A stretch of DNA of 64,000 nucleotides. It comes from Balanoglossus misakiensis (taxonomy: Eukaryota; Hemichordata). Positions within the stretch are counted from its first letter, which is position 1. Every line of letters begins with the position of its first letter. The notes beneath the pieces were generated by a model. The model saw only the letters and a list, made by a program, of their open reading frames with translations, searched no databases and was not told the DNA's origin. Shown here piece by piece: positions 13,674 to 25,757 of the stretch. The position numbers and the translations under genes were made by a program. The stretch covers positions 8,308,001 to 8,372,000 of the forward strand of contig CM082577.2 in NCBI GenBank assembly GCA_040954595.2. Direction: 5' to 3'.

Positions 13674-14770
13674 AAATGTCACCAGTTCTACGTTCCAATA
13701 AAAATGCAGAAGCTAATTAGTTACCTAGGTAATCCAGCACAATCAGATACAACTCTACTGTAGTGTTTGATCATAGACAGACTCACAGTAGCCATGGCCT
13801 AGCCCTGCGTACAGGTGTGTTCCTGTCGTTACGTGACCTCAACCGGTCACCCCCGCCACTGACTACAGCATCTCTCTCCAACAACATCACATGTACTTGT
13901 TCGACGACGACTCGGCCACTGTAGTGTAATCAGCTGGAGACACATTCGCGGTGTCCCACCGCCCGAGGGCGCACTATACAGGAGTAGGAACCGAGAATCA
14001 TGATACAGACATTTTCAGGATAATTTTGGATTAGACAGTTTTAAAGAATGATTTCACAATTTAGGTTTGATAATCATAGCAATAAAATTAAATCAGCCAA
14101 AAGAAAAACAAAGATATTTGCTAATTACAGTTCTGTAAACGTGACATCACTCAGAGCTGGTGAAATGGGGCTGGTGAAATGCATTTTTCATTTTTCCTTG
14201 TTCGATTCATCAAGAGAGAGAAAAAGGTTTTTGGTGAGCTGATCCGAATAATTGTGTGGCCACAGCCCTTACTTGTACTGCTAGGAGGACTCATAGTCCG
14301 ATGCAGAGAAAAGGCACCACAGATCGTGTTTGGCGCCTGCGAAAGGCACTGCCCCAGTCACGCCCGACTTCGGCAGTGCTTGTACACGTGGGTCATGATC
14401 AAGTTGCCCGGGGTCATTGATCGATCTCGATCGGATGCTTATACAATTCAGTGACAGTAACGTTATAAAAGTGCACGTACACTACACGGCGTTCGCTTTC
14501 ATCTCCGCCGCGCCGTAGGATGACATTTAGCGCAAAAAAGGTAAAACTTACGTCAAAACTCGGAGTTGTTTGTTGTCGCAACTTGGTCTGTATCAGGATT
14601 CCTGGCCAAATGTTGCCGCTGGCTGCGTTGCGCTACGATTCTGACAAACTGTGACGAGCGGAAGCCTGCCCTCACAAGCAAGCGAAAAGGGGGGTGTGGG
14701 GTAAATCTTGTTTTTTACTTTTTTTACAATTTTGTTTTAAAGCTGAACGCTGCACTCTTCTTTAATAAAA
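13674..14770. other. ASB promoter side / Ig gene 3' flank
   Basis: The right part up to about 14000 presumably carries the ASB promoter and 5'UTR. The rest shows no ORF with family resemblance and no canonical minus-strand AATAAA directly after the Ig gene stop. Confidence 0.4.
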
Positions 14771-15660
14771 TCAAACGGAATTGAAAGAGAGCAATACAGA
14801 TAATAACATATTCATAACTTCGTTAAAACCTAAGTCCATGAGTGCGACAACGGTGCTGATGATGATGGAAGTGAAATTTGGTATGACTTTCAGTTGACCA
14901 CTAGGCTCTACGTCTTGCTGGTCTGAAACAAAGCAAAAACACACGATAAGGTTCAATTATAGCTTTGATTGATCCACGATGTTTGTTTGTTTGCTTTTAC
15001 AATGTTTAATGGAATCAACCTAAGCTTTAACCATAGACCCTGCTCCTTTAGAGTCTATTCTTTAACACACTTCTAGAATTAGAAAATAAAACATAGCTCA
15101 TTTTATAGAGGGAAGGATCTTGATCTAGCACGTGAGGAGAAACACATCAAGACTGATAATAGAATTCTGGCACCAATCCATATTACAACATGATTTGTCA
15201 ATACTTTGGAATTTCCCTGCCCATTCTCCATCTACCTTTTAATGTAAATACAAAGATTTAGATACCTGCCACGGTTAAAATGGCACTTTGTGTTTGTGGC
15301 TCTGCTTGGACATGGCAGCACTTCCAAATTCCCTCATCTTCTGCTTGTGCGTCTTTGATATGCATGTGGTACTCTCCGTTGGCCTGATCACCGCGCACCT
15401 CATAAGGTGGAAAGAACGATTCCATGCCCTGTGAAATGGTGCGTGTTTCTCCATTCCTGGTAAGCTCCCAACGTGGTTTGGGCCCATCTGGGTCCAAACC
15501 AGTCAGAGAACATTGAAATTTGACTTCCTCGCCAACCGTTGTGTTTATGTCTCTTGGACAATCATTCCATCGAGGTTTCTCTAGAAGAAGGGATGAGAAA
15601 AATCATAAAAGCTTACAACCGTATAACTAAACTAGCGTAGTGCCATCAAGTGTAAACACA

Positions 15661-15744
<84 letters not shown>

Positions 15745-15802
15745 AAATAAATAAATAAACAAACAAACAAACAAACAAACAAACAAACAAACAAACAAAC
15801 AA

Positions 15803-15889
<87 letters not shown>

Positions 15890-16693
15890 ATACCTTTTAC
15901 TCTGACGGTTGCACCTCGTGTTTGTGGTTCTGCTAAAACATGGGTGCACTTCCAAACTCCTTCATGTTCTTGCTCAATATATTTGATATGCATGTTGTAC
16001 TCTCCGTTGGACTGGTCACCATACACCTCACAACATGGATGGAACGATTCCGTGCCTTGTGAAATGGTCTCTGTTTCCCCATTCCTGGTACATGTATGTT
16101 CCCACCGTGGTTTGGGCCCATCTGGGTCCAAACCAGTCAGAGAACATTGAAATTTGACTTCCTCGCCAACCGTTGTGTTTACGTCTACGGGATAATCTTT
16201 CCATTCCGGGGGATTCCATTGAACGGCTGGGTACAATAGAAGTGGACAGAAAATAATGTCAATCAATCAATCAATCTTGGAATTATCTTGGGGACGAGAA
16301 TATAAAAAAGAACGGTGCTATGAACCTCCACTCCCCTACATTACCGATTGACGACTGACAATTTAGGGACGGTATAAGTTAAAAGCAAGCAAACTATCTA
16401 CGAATATTTGTGAACCGATTCACTGTTGTCGGAAATTGACCATTGCGTTGTTAGGCTAAGTCCGTACCGCGCCGTCGATGCGGCGCCGGTGCTGAAAGCT
16501 GCCACCACAGACCACCATACCAATTCAGAATAACAAAAATGCGTTCGCAAAATACGACATAAAACGTCAACATACCTTCAGTTAAGTTGCCAAAAGCCAT
16601 AAGTCCACCGCAGAGTACGGATATGAGGATCCAAACTTTCGATTTATAGAAAAACATCGCCATAGTATCGCATGGTTGTGTACAGGCGATCAT
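14771..16693 (-). CDS. Secreted or membrane-anchored protein with two near-identical Ig domains
   Basis: Four exons join in phase: 16576-16693, 15894-16226, 15266-15580 and 14771-14922 (305 residues from the ATG at 16693; 295 from the ATG at 16663, MAMFFYKSKV). The N-terminus is a signal peptide (WILISVLCGGLMAFG). Each central exon codes one Ig domain with the pattern VKFQCSLTG ... PRWE ... EDEGIWKC or EHEGVWKC, that is Cys, Trp and the D/E-x-G-x-W-x-C second-cysteine motif, with Trp where Tyr is usual. The last exon ends in a hydrophobic stretch (FTSIIISTVVALMDL, then NMLLSVLLSF), which could be a transmembrane segment or a GPI signal. The two Ig exons share a 75-bp identical block, so the duplication is recent or homogenised. 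No orthologue is recognised; a recognition or adhesion role is only inferred. Confidence 0.75.
15106..15204. repeat. 99-bp inverted repeat, left copy
   Basis: Matches the reverse complement of 17434-17532 at 96 of 99 positions by eye, without gaps. This copy lies in the last intron of the two-Ig-domain gene. Confidence 0.85.
15659..15891. repeat. (AAAT)n / (AAAC)n microsatellite
   Basis: About 230 bases of tetranucleotide repeat: TAAA units, a central block of CAAA units (about 15757-15800), then TAAA units again. It fills most of the intron between the two Ig exons, and its edge forms the intronic part of the splice donor (GTATTTATTT on minus). Long open frames read through it are artefacts. 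Confidence 0.95.
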
Positions 16694-17433
16694 GATCCTT
16701 CTACTCACCGTGACGATCGCTCACTGACCGCGGATGTACCTTCACACGTCGTAAGCTCAGTCGCGCAATGTTATCAAACAGGATACTGTATATTTGCGCC
16801 TTTGTGATTAAGATGAAGCATAAGATGATTAGTCACGCGACCTCTCCCTCCACTCTCCCGTGTGCACCTGTGTTAGTGTAAGCGTTCACCGCATGCAAGG
16901 AAGTTTGGCTGGTGGTGTATGATGTATTGTTTCACGTTAAAGTGTTTAATTATAACGGATTTGCTTGCCAGGGTTGAATAAACTTGTCAGTGATAACAAG
17001 ATATTTCCTGTATAAAATTCAAGACAAACTTTTCAGGTTATGCATTACTGTTTGATAAATTACCGCCCTTGTGTGTCGGACGGTTGTTTGTTTGTTTACA
17101 AAGAGGGTGGCTTATCAGTAAATTGCTAACGTCGTAACGTCACGAAGTGTTGACAAACCGTCGCTGACTATCATGACTATTGTTCGGAAGACGGGAAATC
17201 CAAAATTAGCACATCGTTGCGGTAATTTTTGATCAAAGGCTAGACATGATGTCAACGTACTTTTCAATAAAATGATCGGTCGGTCTATTCAGGTTGAATT
17301 TGAGGGGTGGGATCGACAAACGCGGTCGGTGTTCGAAGTAGACAGTGATCGGTTTACAAAGGTGTTTTTACAACATATGTCTATGGGGAATATTCAGGGA
17401 TATCGTAGTCGACCGGTTTTGACAGGTTTCACT

Positions 17434-17532
17434 GTATTGACAAATCATGTTGTAATATGGAATGGTGCCAGAATTCTATTATCAGTCTTGACGTGTTTCT
17501 CCTCACGTGCTAGATCAAGACCCTTCCCTCTA
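17434..17532. repeat. 99-bp inverted repeat, right copy
   Basis: Reverse-complement partner of 15106-15204 (96/99 identical). It lies about 740 bases upstream of the Ig gene start, so the pair brackets exons 1-3 and the promoter of that gene. Confidence 0.85.
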
Positions 17533-17836
17533 CTTGAACAGGGGTTGCGGCAGCCAGACAGAAAAAAGAAAGTCCAACGCCTCATTTGTTTGCTTGTGAC
17601 CTTCAGCGCATATTGGTCAGTAAGGGCTTATGAAATATAACACATTGAAGGGTGTGGTATCCTTGAAACAAATACGATTTACAAAATATCTACCCAACCG
17701 ATTTTAGAAAATAGTAATTACAAAATATTCGAGAATCACTAGCGCGAAATAAAATTGCGAGAACTGCAGCAATCATGATGACATCATCGTCCGATGTGCA
17801 TGGCCTTGGCTAGGTCGTCCTTGGTCGTCCTTCGGC

Positions 17837-17904
17837 TAGTACCTCGCGTAGGCGTATTTTGTCCGCTTGGTAAAGCGGACACAATACGCCTACGCGAGGT
17901 ACTA
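17837..17904. repeat. Foldback element, 32-bp arms, 4-base loop
   Basis: Arms 17837-17868 and 17873-17904 are reverse complements with one mismatch, around the loop GGTA. The core reads GTATTTTGTCCGCTT. The element is flanked by the 13-bp direct repeat GGCTAGGTCGTCC at 17808-17820 and 17905-17917, which could be a target duplication. A related hairpin is at 19462-19518. Confidence 0.8.
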
Positions 17905-18294
17905 GGCTAGGTCGTCCTAAGTACAGCCAGTCTCCCTATCCTATAAACCAACCCTTTCAAGGAGATCACAGGGTCTCCCTGCTGAAATAACCATACTTGT
18001 ACCTTGGCTTGCAAAGATGCAATCATGGCATCGACGCAATTTATGTAATCATAGTTTATATGGGGCTGGTGCCTTAATCCCACAGAAAATGCCGACTGGC
18101 CAAATTTTCTTATAGTCTTTACATTTGATTTAGAAGTAATTTCTAAAGTAATTTTATGTCATTCTAAAAGTTTTCTCAATTTATTCCTCAAAGTATTTGC
18201 TTTCAATTCACTTTGCTTTGAGTGTAATACTCTATTTGATATTACGGTCAATGACTCACGTTCAGCCTATATTGTCACAGTGTTTTTTTTAAAA

Positions 18295-18300
18295 TTTATT
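18295..18300 (-). terminator. Poly(A) signal of the ENT4-like gene
   Basis: AATAAA on minus about 510 bases after the stop codon at 18812. Confidence 0.4.
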
Positions 18301-18811
18301 TTACAGTACAATTACAAAATACTTTACATCAGAAAAAAAAGACAGCAGTTCGTTTAAACATCGCCCGACGGTGCGGCTTGATTGTGAATCGTATTCGGGG
18401 TTGTGAGTAACAGGACTTTTTACCGCATTCGTCACGGTCTCCATGACAGGTATCGACTTCAATCTTGTGTGTGAATGATATAGATGTAATAGCACGGACG
18501 ACAATAATTGGAAGACAACCCTTGTCTATGTTTGGAAAGATGACGTAACAATATTAATCACAGTTGAACATTCAAAACACTGTGTAAATTTGACAATTGT
18601 TTCGATATATTAAAATCAAATACACATTTCCGTACCATCTGCTCGGTCCAATATTTTCTCGAGAAGTTGGCACAAAAGTATTCAATGTACATGTACTACT
18701 ATGTAAATACCAGTCATTGGTTACCCTGGTGACAATGACGTGTTTTGGGAGGTTGCGCACTGGATGACGGGTAAAATAATATTGTAAGTTCCTGGTCAAG
18801 CAGTTCACATT

Positions 18812-20439
18812 TCATGGAGCAGGCGGCAATGTAGTCCTGAGATCTAGGCAGCGACCACCAGCTAATTTTGAAGGGCCCAAAATGTAGTTCAAGAGATATG
18901 CCACGCCAGAACCGGTCGTCAAGCCAATGTTGTATGATAATGTCATTATATTACCTTGATATGAAAAAAAAAATTACAAAAGCATGTCAGTGAAAAAATT
19001 ATCCTGGTTGTTGGGACTAAAGGTCGCTGGACTTGAACGAAAGAAGGAAAAGTAGTTTCCAACAAAAGAGGCACCACTGGGATTCGAACCCAGGATCTCC
19101 TGTTTACTAGACAGGCGCTTTAACCAACTAAGCCATGGCGCCACCTACGGCGATGACACGCAAATTAATTCACTAGTTACTACAACGCTGAAGGTCATAC
19201 GTGATTGGGCCCAGCAGTACTCCACGGGGTACAGGTACCTTTGAAGTTGAGCGCGTTGTGCATTAAAAGGTAGTCTGTAGCTTTGTTATTGGAGAAGAGG
19301 AGAAAAACAGTCTAGGAAACATGACAGGGCTAAGGATTGGCTGCTGCTACTGTGCACCTGCTGGTCCGGTAGCTATGCGTGTACAGCTACAGGTCTGTGT
19401 GTTCCACAAGTCTGTGAGCTCCCGGCGTTACGCGGCCGTGTAGTCTAGTACATGTATCTGGCCGTATTTTGTCCACTTTGCTTTAGTTAGTTTTGTAAGC
19501 AAAGCGGACAAAATACGGTTAGGACAAGGCTAGTTTATGCTTTACTAGTGACGGCAACAGCCTAGGCCTATTAAAAGCTTACCTGTCAGTTCCTTCTGTT
19601 CGTTCGGAACTTTACCAGGAGCAAGGATCATCGGAACACTTCCAAAATAACCGTTTGTAATTCCCAACAGGATGGAAAATATCATGGACCAGGCCGCGTG
19701 GGAAAGGATGGGTGCCGTCCGTGGAGCCACGCAGATCATCATCAACGGGATAAGAATCAGACGAGAAGACGACGCCAACGCCAGTCGACCGCCATTCCAT
19801 TCGTATGGTATGGCGGCAATAATCTGAACATGAAAAACAAATTCATGTAAAGCTCTTAACTGTCTATGATAAAAACCGTAACACGAATCAAAATTGCATA
19901 TGTTTCCTTGTCATCAGCAAAGAAATAGGCTAGGCCTATTAAAGGGCCCATTGCCATATGTCTTAGGGATTCTTTTTACTAATTTTAGTACAAATAGCCT
20001 AAATAGTCTGTTCGATCAAATCAGTAATAAATAAATCGCTTATTAAAACCTCGTGTAATATTGGTTATGTCAACAATTAAAAACAAGTCATACAGTACAT
20101 GTAGGCCAAGAGTGTGAACGATAATTTCATCGACATCCGTCTAGCCATTGTTCCTAGGCCCTGCATGCGCATGCGGGCAGAGAAGACTCGTTACCTTGCC
20201 AACGAAGTCAAACCCGTTGAAGAGTGCCATCAATATAACCGGCATCCATTCTCCCAATGTACAGTTGATGACTTCCGTTTCGATGCCCGGAAACAGACAC
20301 AGCGTCACAAAATACGCCAGGCCAATGGAGAACATGAACGGCCAAACTCTTCGTGATGCTTCGTATCTCAACATGATACCACCTAGAAATTCGTTCAGAC
20401 AAAATCGAGATGGCAGTGTGTGCACGTAGCCATTTCGAT

Positions 20440-20527
<88 letters not shown>

Positions 20528-23500
20528 GGCCATATATCACAGTTGAGAACTGTTACGGGAGTGGATCAGTCAAAATTATTTTGGTGATGTTTAACAGTCG
20601 GCCTCACGTTCTATAATGGTAACCTAGACTTCATGAGCTTTAACCGATAACGCTCGCTGCGTATACCCATCCCCAGGTTAGACCCAGACGTAAAGAAAGG
20701 AAGTGTTTTTCTGCTTGTAAAATTTGCGGCACACAAAAAGCTTGCTTCGAAGTGATTTCCACCCGAGTTAATGCACTCTCCTCTCAAGAAACGCTCTCAG
20801 ATTGACGGCAAATTCGTTTTACATGTCTTACAATCCGACACAAGAAAGTAACCAACACAGGCCAGGGGCAAAGAGACGGTTTCCATGGTTTCACTTACGC
20901 TTAATCGCTGTTCCAGTTCCCACGTATTTCTTGAGGGCCTTGCTGGACATTTGAATATCTACAGTCATGTCGTTGTCAGCTGACGGTGCCGGATCGAAGG
21001 GATCACCGTTTACGTCGTATGACGTCACTTCAGTGTTGTGCGATGGCTGTGATGTACTCACTCGGTGAGCATGCTTGGAAGGAAATTACAGATTATAAAA
21101 AAAATGGTTGACTCGACGATGTGACTGTGTATCACGAAGAATTGGACAAGTGATGAGAATATTGTTGAATATTTGATATCTCTTATGAACTTCTTTTGTG
21201 CCGGTCGATTTAATTGTTATGGTCAATCATTCAAAGATTATAATTTCACCGGCTACAATTTTTCTGAATCGAATATTTTTACAAAAGTAAAAATACATAA
21301 ACATAAGCATTCAACGTAGCATTTTGCGCTCTTACGAAAGGGCGAGGTATGTTCCACTGTTAGTGGTAAAACTGAAATCACAAAGGAAAAGGCTCTGACG
21401 TCACAACTACATCCGCTAATATATTGTTTGCTTACTATTCTTACATCGTCTTCGTCGGTGACACATTTTTTCTCGTGCGATGCTTTGTGGTTTTTGATAA
21501 TCTCCATGTAGTATCCAATGAACTTTGTTCTTCTGATCACGTGATGAGAGACGCAGCAGACGACAACAAAGAATATTGAGATGCAGAAGAAGATGAGGGT
21601 GTTGATTTTTTCGTCTCTTAGCAACAGTTTGGTTATTATCCGATTAATAGAAGTCAACAATCCAGCAGCGCCTGGCGGGGGAAAGATAGGGAAGAATAAG
21701 ATGTCATGGTTTTGGGCTTACTTTTGACATTTTGGGCTGTCTTGGTTTTATTTTGCGTATGCATACCGCGTGGGTCCAATCTTACAAAACGTGTTTAAAA
21801 GCTACCCTGTAGTATGATTGGTTATTGTAGAGATCATTTGCCAGGGCAAAAGCACGGAGTCTCGTAACATTTCTGCGTTTGTCGGCTTTCTTCTATTATG
21901 GTTTCAGTTATGCAATTTAATGACAAACGTGCCACATTGAAATAATAAAGAGTATGTTTTTTTTATTTTTTCGCTCTATGCGCCTGATGTCACATCACAC
22001 TCCTCGGAGCTTGTTTGTGATCGGGCAGGAAGAATCACGTGGTATGACGTCATAACGATAGGGAGACCAGAAATAGCGTTATTTCGGATTGTGAGCGAAT
22101 ATGCAATTTAAATCAAATCATAAAATTGGCATGTTACGTCTTTGACTGAGAATAAAGAGCGTCTGCAGTAAATGGAAATTTATAGAGTGAATAGGGCTTT
22201 AAGCTGAATTCACGACGACGGGGTCAGAATAAGAATCGGCTTCTGGGCTTTTATCGAAAGTAATTCCGGTTCAGAATCTGAATATATTATGTCTGCCAAA
22301 ATTGTGCTGCTATGGAAACAAAGAGAAACCATTTCCTAGCTGCGCAGGGTTTTGCTACCTCCAAGCAAAACATCATCCTTACAGCCCAGAATAAGAATCG
22401 CCATGGAAACTGGACCGTGACCAAGGGGAAAGAAGAAATGCAGTCAACACAAAGAAGAACTTACTTTCCCCAGTCATGATTCCCTGCGTGTATCTTTTCG
22501 GAAGCATACTCGCGTAACCATAGAAACTGGATTGCTGTGCTGGAAGATACAAAAGGGTTTGGTAATTAAAGGATAATAGTTGTCATGGAAACTAATTTCC
22601 TTGTCGGTTCAACTTTTCATAGAATGCAAATGTGGAGCCAAATCCAGAAACAACAAGCAGACCAGATTTGCCTCTGTGTGTACTTCACATCATCAGAGGG
22701 TGTACGCTTTCATCGTGTGTTGATAAACCTTTCAGGTCGTTGAATGGGCCAGTAAACAGCTCAAAATTCAAGGCGGTATCATCCACTGTAAAGTTGCACT
22801 TACAGACACTTCTAGTCTACACGTGCCTGCAGTATGTGCGCATTATATCGCAAATATTCTACAAATCAAATATTTCGTGGTGTTTATAAATTCACCGAAA
22901 TCACGTGCTCAGACAGAAAACATTCATTTACTGAATTCATACTGAATTTATAAATAATCGATGTACTGGTGCGTACGTACCACGTGACGTATTGCTAGGC
23001 AACAGCCCCACAGAGAATTTTGACAGTGCATGCTTCCTGTTCTGGCCACGATACTGTAATTTATAAACGCGCTCAACAAATCAATTTCAAAGTCGTAAAC
23101 TTTAGAACAATCCCGCACAAAAAGCCCGAAATTAAAAGAAGGGGATTTGGAGGACGAATATCCGTTCCCAAGACGTGTTCATCCATCAAATAGCTCTAGA
23201 TATTAGACATATATTCCCCAGACATATCGTAGTATGTGATTCATCTCAAGCGGCTTTTCAAAAGTAATTAGTACAATACATAATGATCAGAAATTCATAG
23301 ACACATGGTATTTAAAAACCTGTTTTGAGTGATTGACTATCGAATATGTCATTGTCAAGTGTTTGAAATAACAAAACAGTGGAATTCTCTCATCATTTTT
23401 AAACATTATTGCTTTATTTGATTATGATCACTGACAGACATATTTGAGTTAACAAGTCTATTCAATATTTAATGATCAATGTTTCAAATATTAATGCCAC

Positions 23501-24707
23501 CGATGCGAAAGCAGCGACGCCGTCGAATCGAAATTAGATGTGAAGTTATTCCATCAAAACGCCAAAGCATTAACTCTGAGCTCCCAAGACGCAAATTACG
23601 TTTTTTTTTGCTTTTCACTTGAGCTCAGATTTCACTTCACCCGGAGATAAATAGATGTTTTAGAGACGGTATTGTAAGCTTGATGTTATTCGAGAATTGG
23701 CAGACTGGGATGACAGATAGATCGAAGCCAGGGACGTTACAAGATATCAGCATATTGAGATGAGATTTTAAAAAGTAGAAGTCTAAGTGGATTACTGTCA
23801 CTCTAAAACACAAGTTTGCGAGAAACGGAGATTATTTGCAAGGGCTGAAACTGACAGCCAAAGAGATCTGTCAATAGTAGGCTTCGTGAAAATAAAATGT
23901 AAATATCCATAAAGCTTGGATCTCAAAGGAAATATCCTTTTCGGTCTCCAGCCATTCCAATGAATAGGCATTTTGTCGATTTTTATCGATATCTACAGTG
24001 AGAAATGTCCTTTATTTTTTACTCATTGTCATTTTGTATGATTTTCTTCTGATGACGACAAATACACCCATTATTCAAAATCATGTTTATTCCGTTGTCT
24101 CGCATCAAATACTTGAGCGATATTTAAGTTGAATTATTAACCTAATGAAATTAAAACGCAATAAACATCAATATTCGACCGCGCGCTTACCTGTACATCC
24201 AAGTGCAACCATGGCAACGGCTATCAGTACCACTATGTAGCTAAGATCATGAGAGAACACTTCGAGCCAAATTTCAAATATCGCCACGAAGGTAAGAGCG
24301 AAAAAGGCGATGATGTAACCAAACGTTATTCTTGTGTGCAGGCAGAAGGTTTCCACGAGTATGTTGTTGAGAAGTACGGCCCCAAAAGCAACCAGGATGT
24401 AGGTTAGACTCATGTCAAATACTATAGTGCTACCCGGATATTTCACATGAAAGTAATCGACGGCTGATATAAAGCTGTTGTAGGGCAACAAAAAACCGAT
24501 CCCTGATAAAACCATAGCGCAGTATATCAAGTGGTGCTTGTCCTTCGGTGCCGATCGTGCATGAGCGCGGAAATCGTCGCCATTTTCCTTGTCCTCCCTG
24601 TCGCTCGGAGAATCGAGGATGATTCGCCCGCGCTCGCTGCAGTTGTCGGCACTTTCTTCGTGTACGTCGTCCATGTCGATCCGTTCGTACATTTGATGCG
24701 ATATCAT
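18812..24707 (-). CDS. SLC29A4: Equilibrative nucleoside transporter 4 / plasma membrane monoamine transporter
   Basis: Multi-pass SLC29 carrier; vertebrate ENT4/PMAT moves monoamines, organic cations and adenosine across the plasma membrane. Seven exons: 24191-24707, 22465-22539, 21436-21671 (a second donor would end it at 21445), 20899-21073, 20195-20382, 19583-19823 and 18812-18954, giving about 524 residues (human 530). ENT4-specific stretches include GIGFLLPYNSFISAVDYFH, IVFDMSLTYILVAFGAVLLN, QQSSFYGYASMLPKRYTQG, FVTLCLFPGIETEV, LGEWMPVILMALFNGFDFVG and GITNGYFGSVPMILAPGKV. The last exon (IMTLSYNIGLTTGSG) was found by frame and similarity. A hydrophilic acidic N-tail (about 55 residues) and a central loop between TM6 and TM7 are poorly conserved, as usual. 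The start ATG is 24705-24707. Divergent from HAGH, 1.05 kb away. Its last intron hosts a tRNA gene. Confidence 0.93.
19069..19142 (-). tRNA. tRNA-Thr (anticodon AGT)
   Basis: 74 nt, no intron. Acceptor stem GGCGCCA pairs with TGGTGCC (one G-U), discriminator U. The anticodon stem CCTGT/ACAGG encloses the loop CTAGTAA, so the anticodon is AGT (Thr, read as IGU). The T arm contains the B box GGTTCGAATCC and the A box is in the D arm (TGGCTTAGTTGGT). A pol III terminator TTTT follows one base after the end (minus strand). The sequence is almost the same as vertebrate tRNA-Thr-AGT. It lies within the last intron (18955-19582) of the ENT4-like gene, same strand. Confidence 0.97.
19462..19518. repeat. 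Foldback element, 21-bp arms, second copy of family
   Basis: Arms 19462-19482 and 19498-19518 are reverse complements with one mismatch around a 15-base loop. The core GTATTTTGTCC(A/G)CTTTGCT resembles the element at 17837-17904. It lies in the ENT4 last intron. Confidence 0.75.
20442..20526. repeat. (CAT)n microsatellite
   Basis: About 28 perfect trinucleotide units in the intron 20383-20898 of the ENT4-like gene. Poly-Met or poly-Ile open frames across it are artefacts. Confidence 0.95.
22540..24190. other. Large first coding intron of the ENT4-like gene
   Basis: 1.65 kb AT-rich intron with donor GTAAGC at 24190 and acceptor CCAG at 22540. No nested gene or RNA was recognised. Confidence 0.6.
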
Positions 24708-25757
24708 CACAGTCTAACTGCATGGAATGTGTGTGTGCGCGTGTGCGAGTCCAGTGTGTCTCTTCTCAACTAACACCTCCGGGCGACGTTTGTGAAAAGT
24801 GATTCTCGTTTCTGGAGAACGAGTACGAGTTCGGAGTCGAACAGCGCAGGTGCAAAGGGAACTGCAAAGTGATACTGACATCATTACATATACATGCCAA
24901 TCAGGTGTGAATTTCCACAAGTATGGAATAGGTTACTTACGGAGGTCGGTCTTTAATTTATGAGTTATTTAACGCCGTTGACACTGGTACGATTACAGTT
25001 TAATATTCCGCAGAACAAGATGGCGCCTTGGCTTAAAATTATGAATAATGGTCATGATGTATATATCGAGTGCCATCTTGTTCTGGGGATTTATATTAAA
25101 CAATACATGTCCCAGGGTCATATGAAATATTACTTCCTGTCGCAGATAATGCTCGGAAAACGATACGGCTGTCTGTGCGCAATTTACTGATCGCAATCGT
25201 AGACAGATCAGCAGACGTCAATAGTTGATGAAAGTCACCTGTTAATTGAATCTCCTTCACTGAAATTGTCAGAGCACGATTACAATGTACTTTCAGGCTA
25301 GTGACGTGTGTATGTATGTACGTATGTAGGTCTTATAATATGTATGTATAGTGTATGCGTACGTGTGTGTGTGTGTACGCACAATACCCATACTTATCAC
25401 GCATTTGATATTTACGAAAATTCACATCACAAATTGTAAAAAAAATCATAATCGGTATATATCTTTGTGACAATAGGCCCTACATGTTTAATACAAGTTG
25501 AAGTGTCAGTCCTTTCTTCTCCCCTGACAAGTTCAGGATGTAGCATATACATTTTGTAATACTCAAAGAGTACTAGGCAGATAAAACACATATGTAGTTT
25601 TATTGACAGAAATCTCATTTTATGTGTTCCAGTGACTTCTCGACGTTGCGACACCATTTGCCGTTAAAAAGATGAGGGCGCAACGAAACACAAATTTCTT
25701 TTTTAAATAATGAAGACTTGGGAGTGACACCCCCGATTTCCGGGTACACAAATACTC
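24708..25757. other. Divergent promoter region ENT4-like / HAGH
   Basis: Non-coding interval between the two outward-facing genes. It includes a simple-repeat stretch of GTAT/GTAC/GT units (about 25300-25385). No CDS is supported. Confidence 0.5.

Larger units (their letters stand above)
16694..18294. other. Ig gene promoter side and ENT4 3' flank
   Basis: No supported CDS. It contains the right copy of the 99-bp inverted repeat and a 32-bp-arm foldback element. The open frame at 17272-17640 overlaps the inverted repeat and has no recognised domain. Confidence 0.45.

Noticed and set aside
15632-16266. Long open frames rich in LFIY repeats
   Set aside because: They are the AAAT microsatellite read as protein.
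17272-17640. 122-codon plus-strand open frame overlapping the right inverted repeat
   Set aside because: No homology or splice support; the hydrophobic patch comes from the repeat itself.
18301-18504. Minus open frame tested as the last ENT4 exon
   Set aside because: The true last exon is 18812-18954, which fits phase and the ENT4 C-terminal sequence.
20208-20616. Poly-Met and poly-Ile open frames
   Set aside because: They are the CAT microsatellite.
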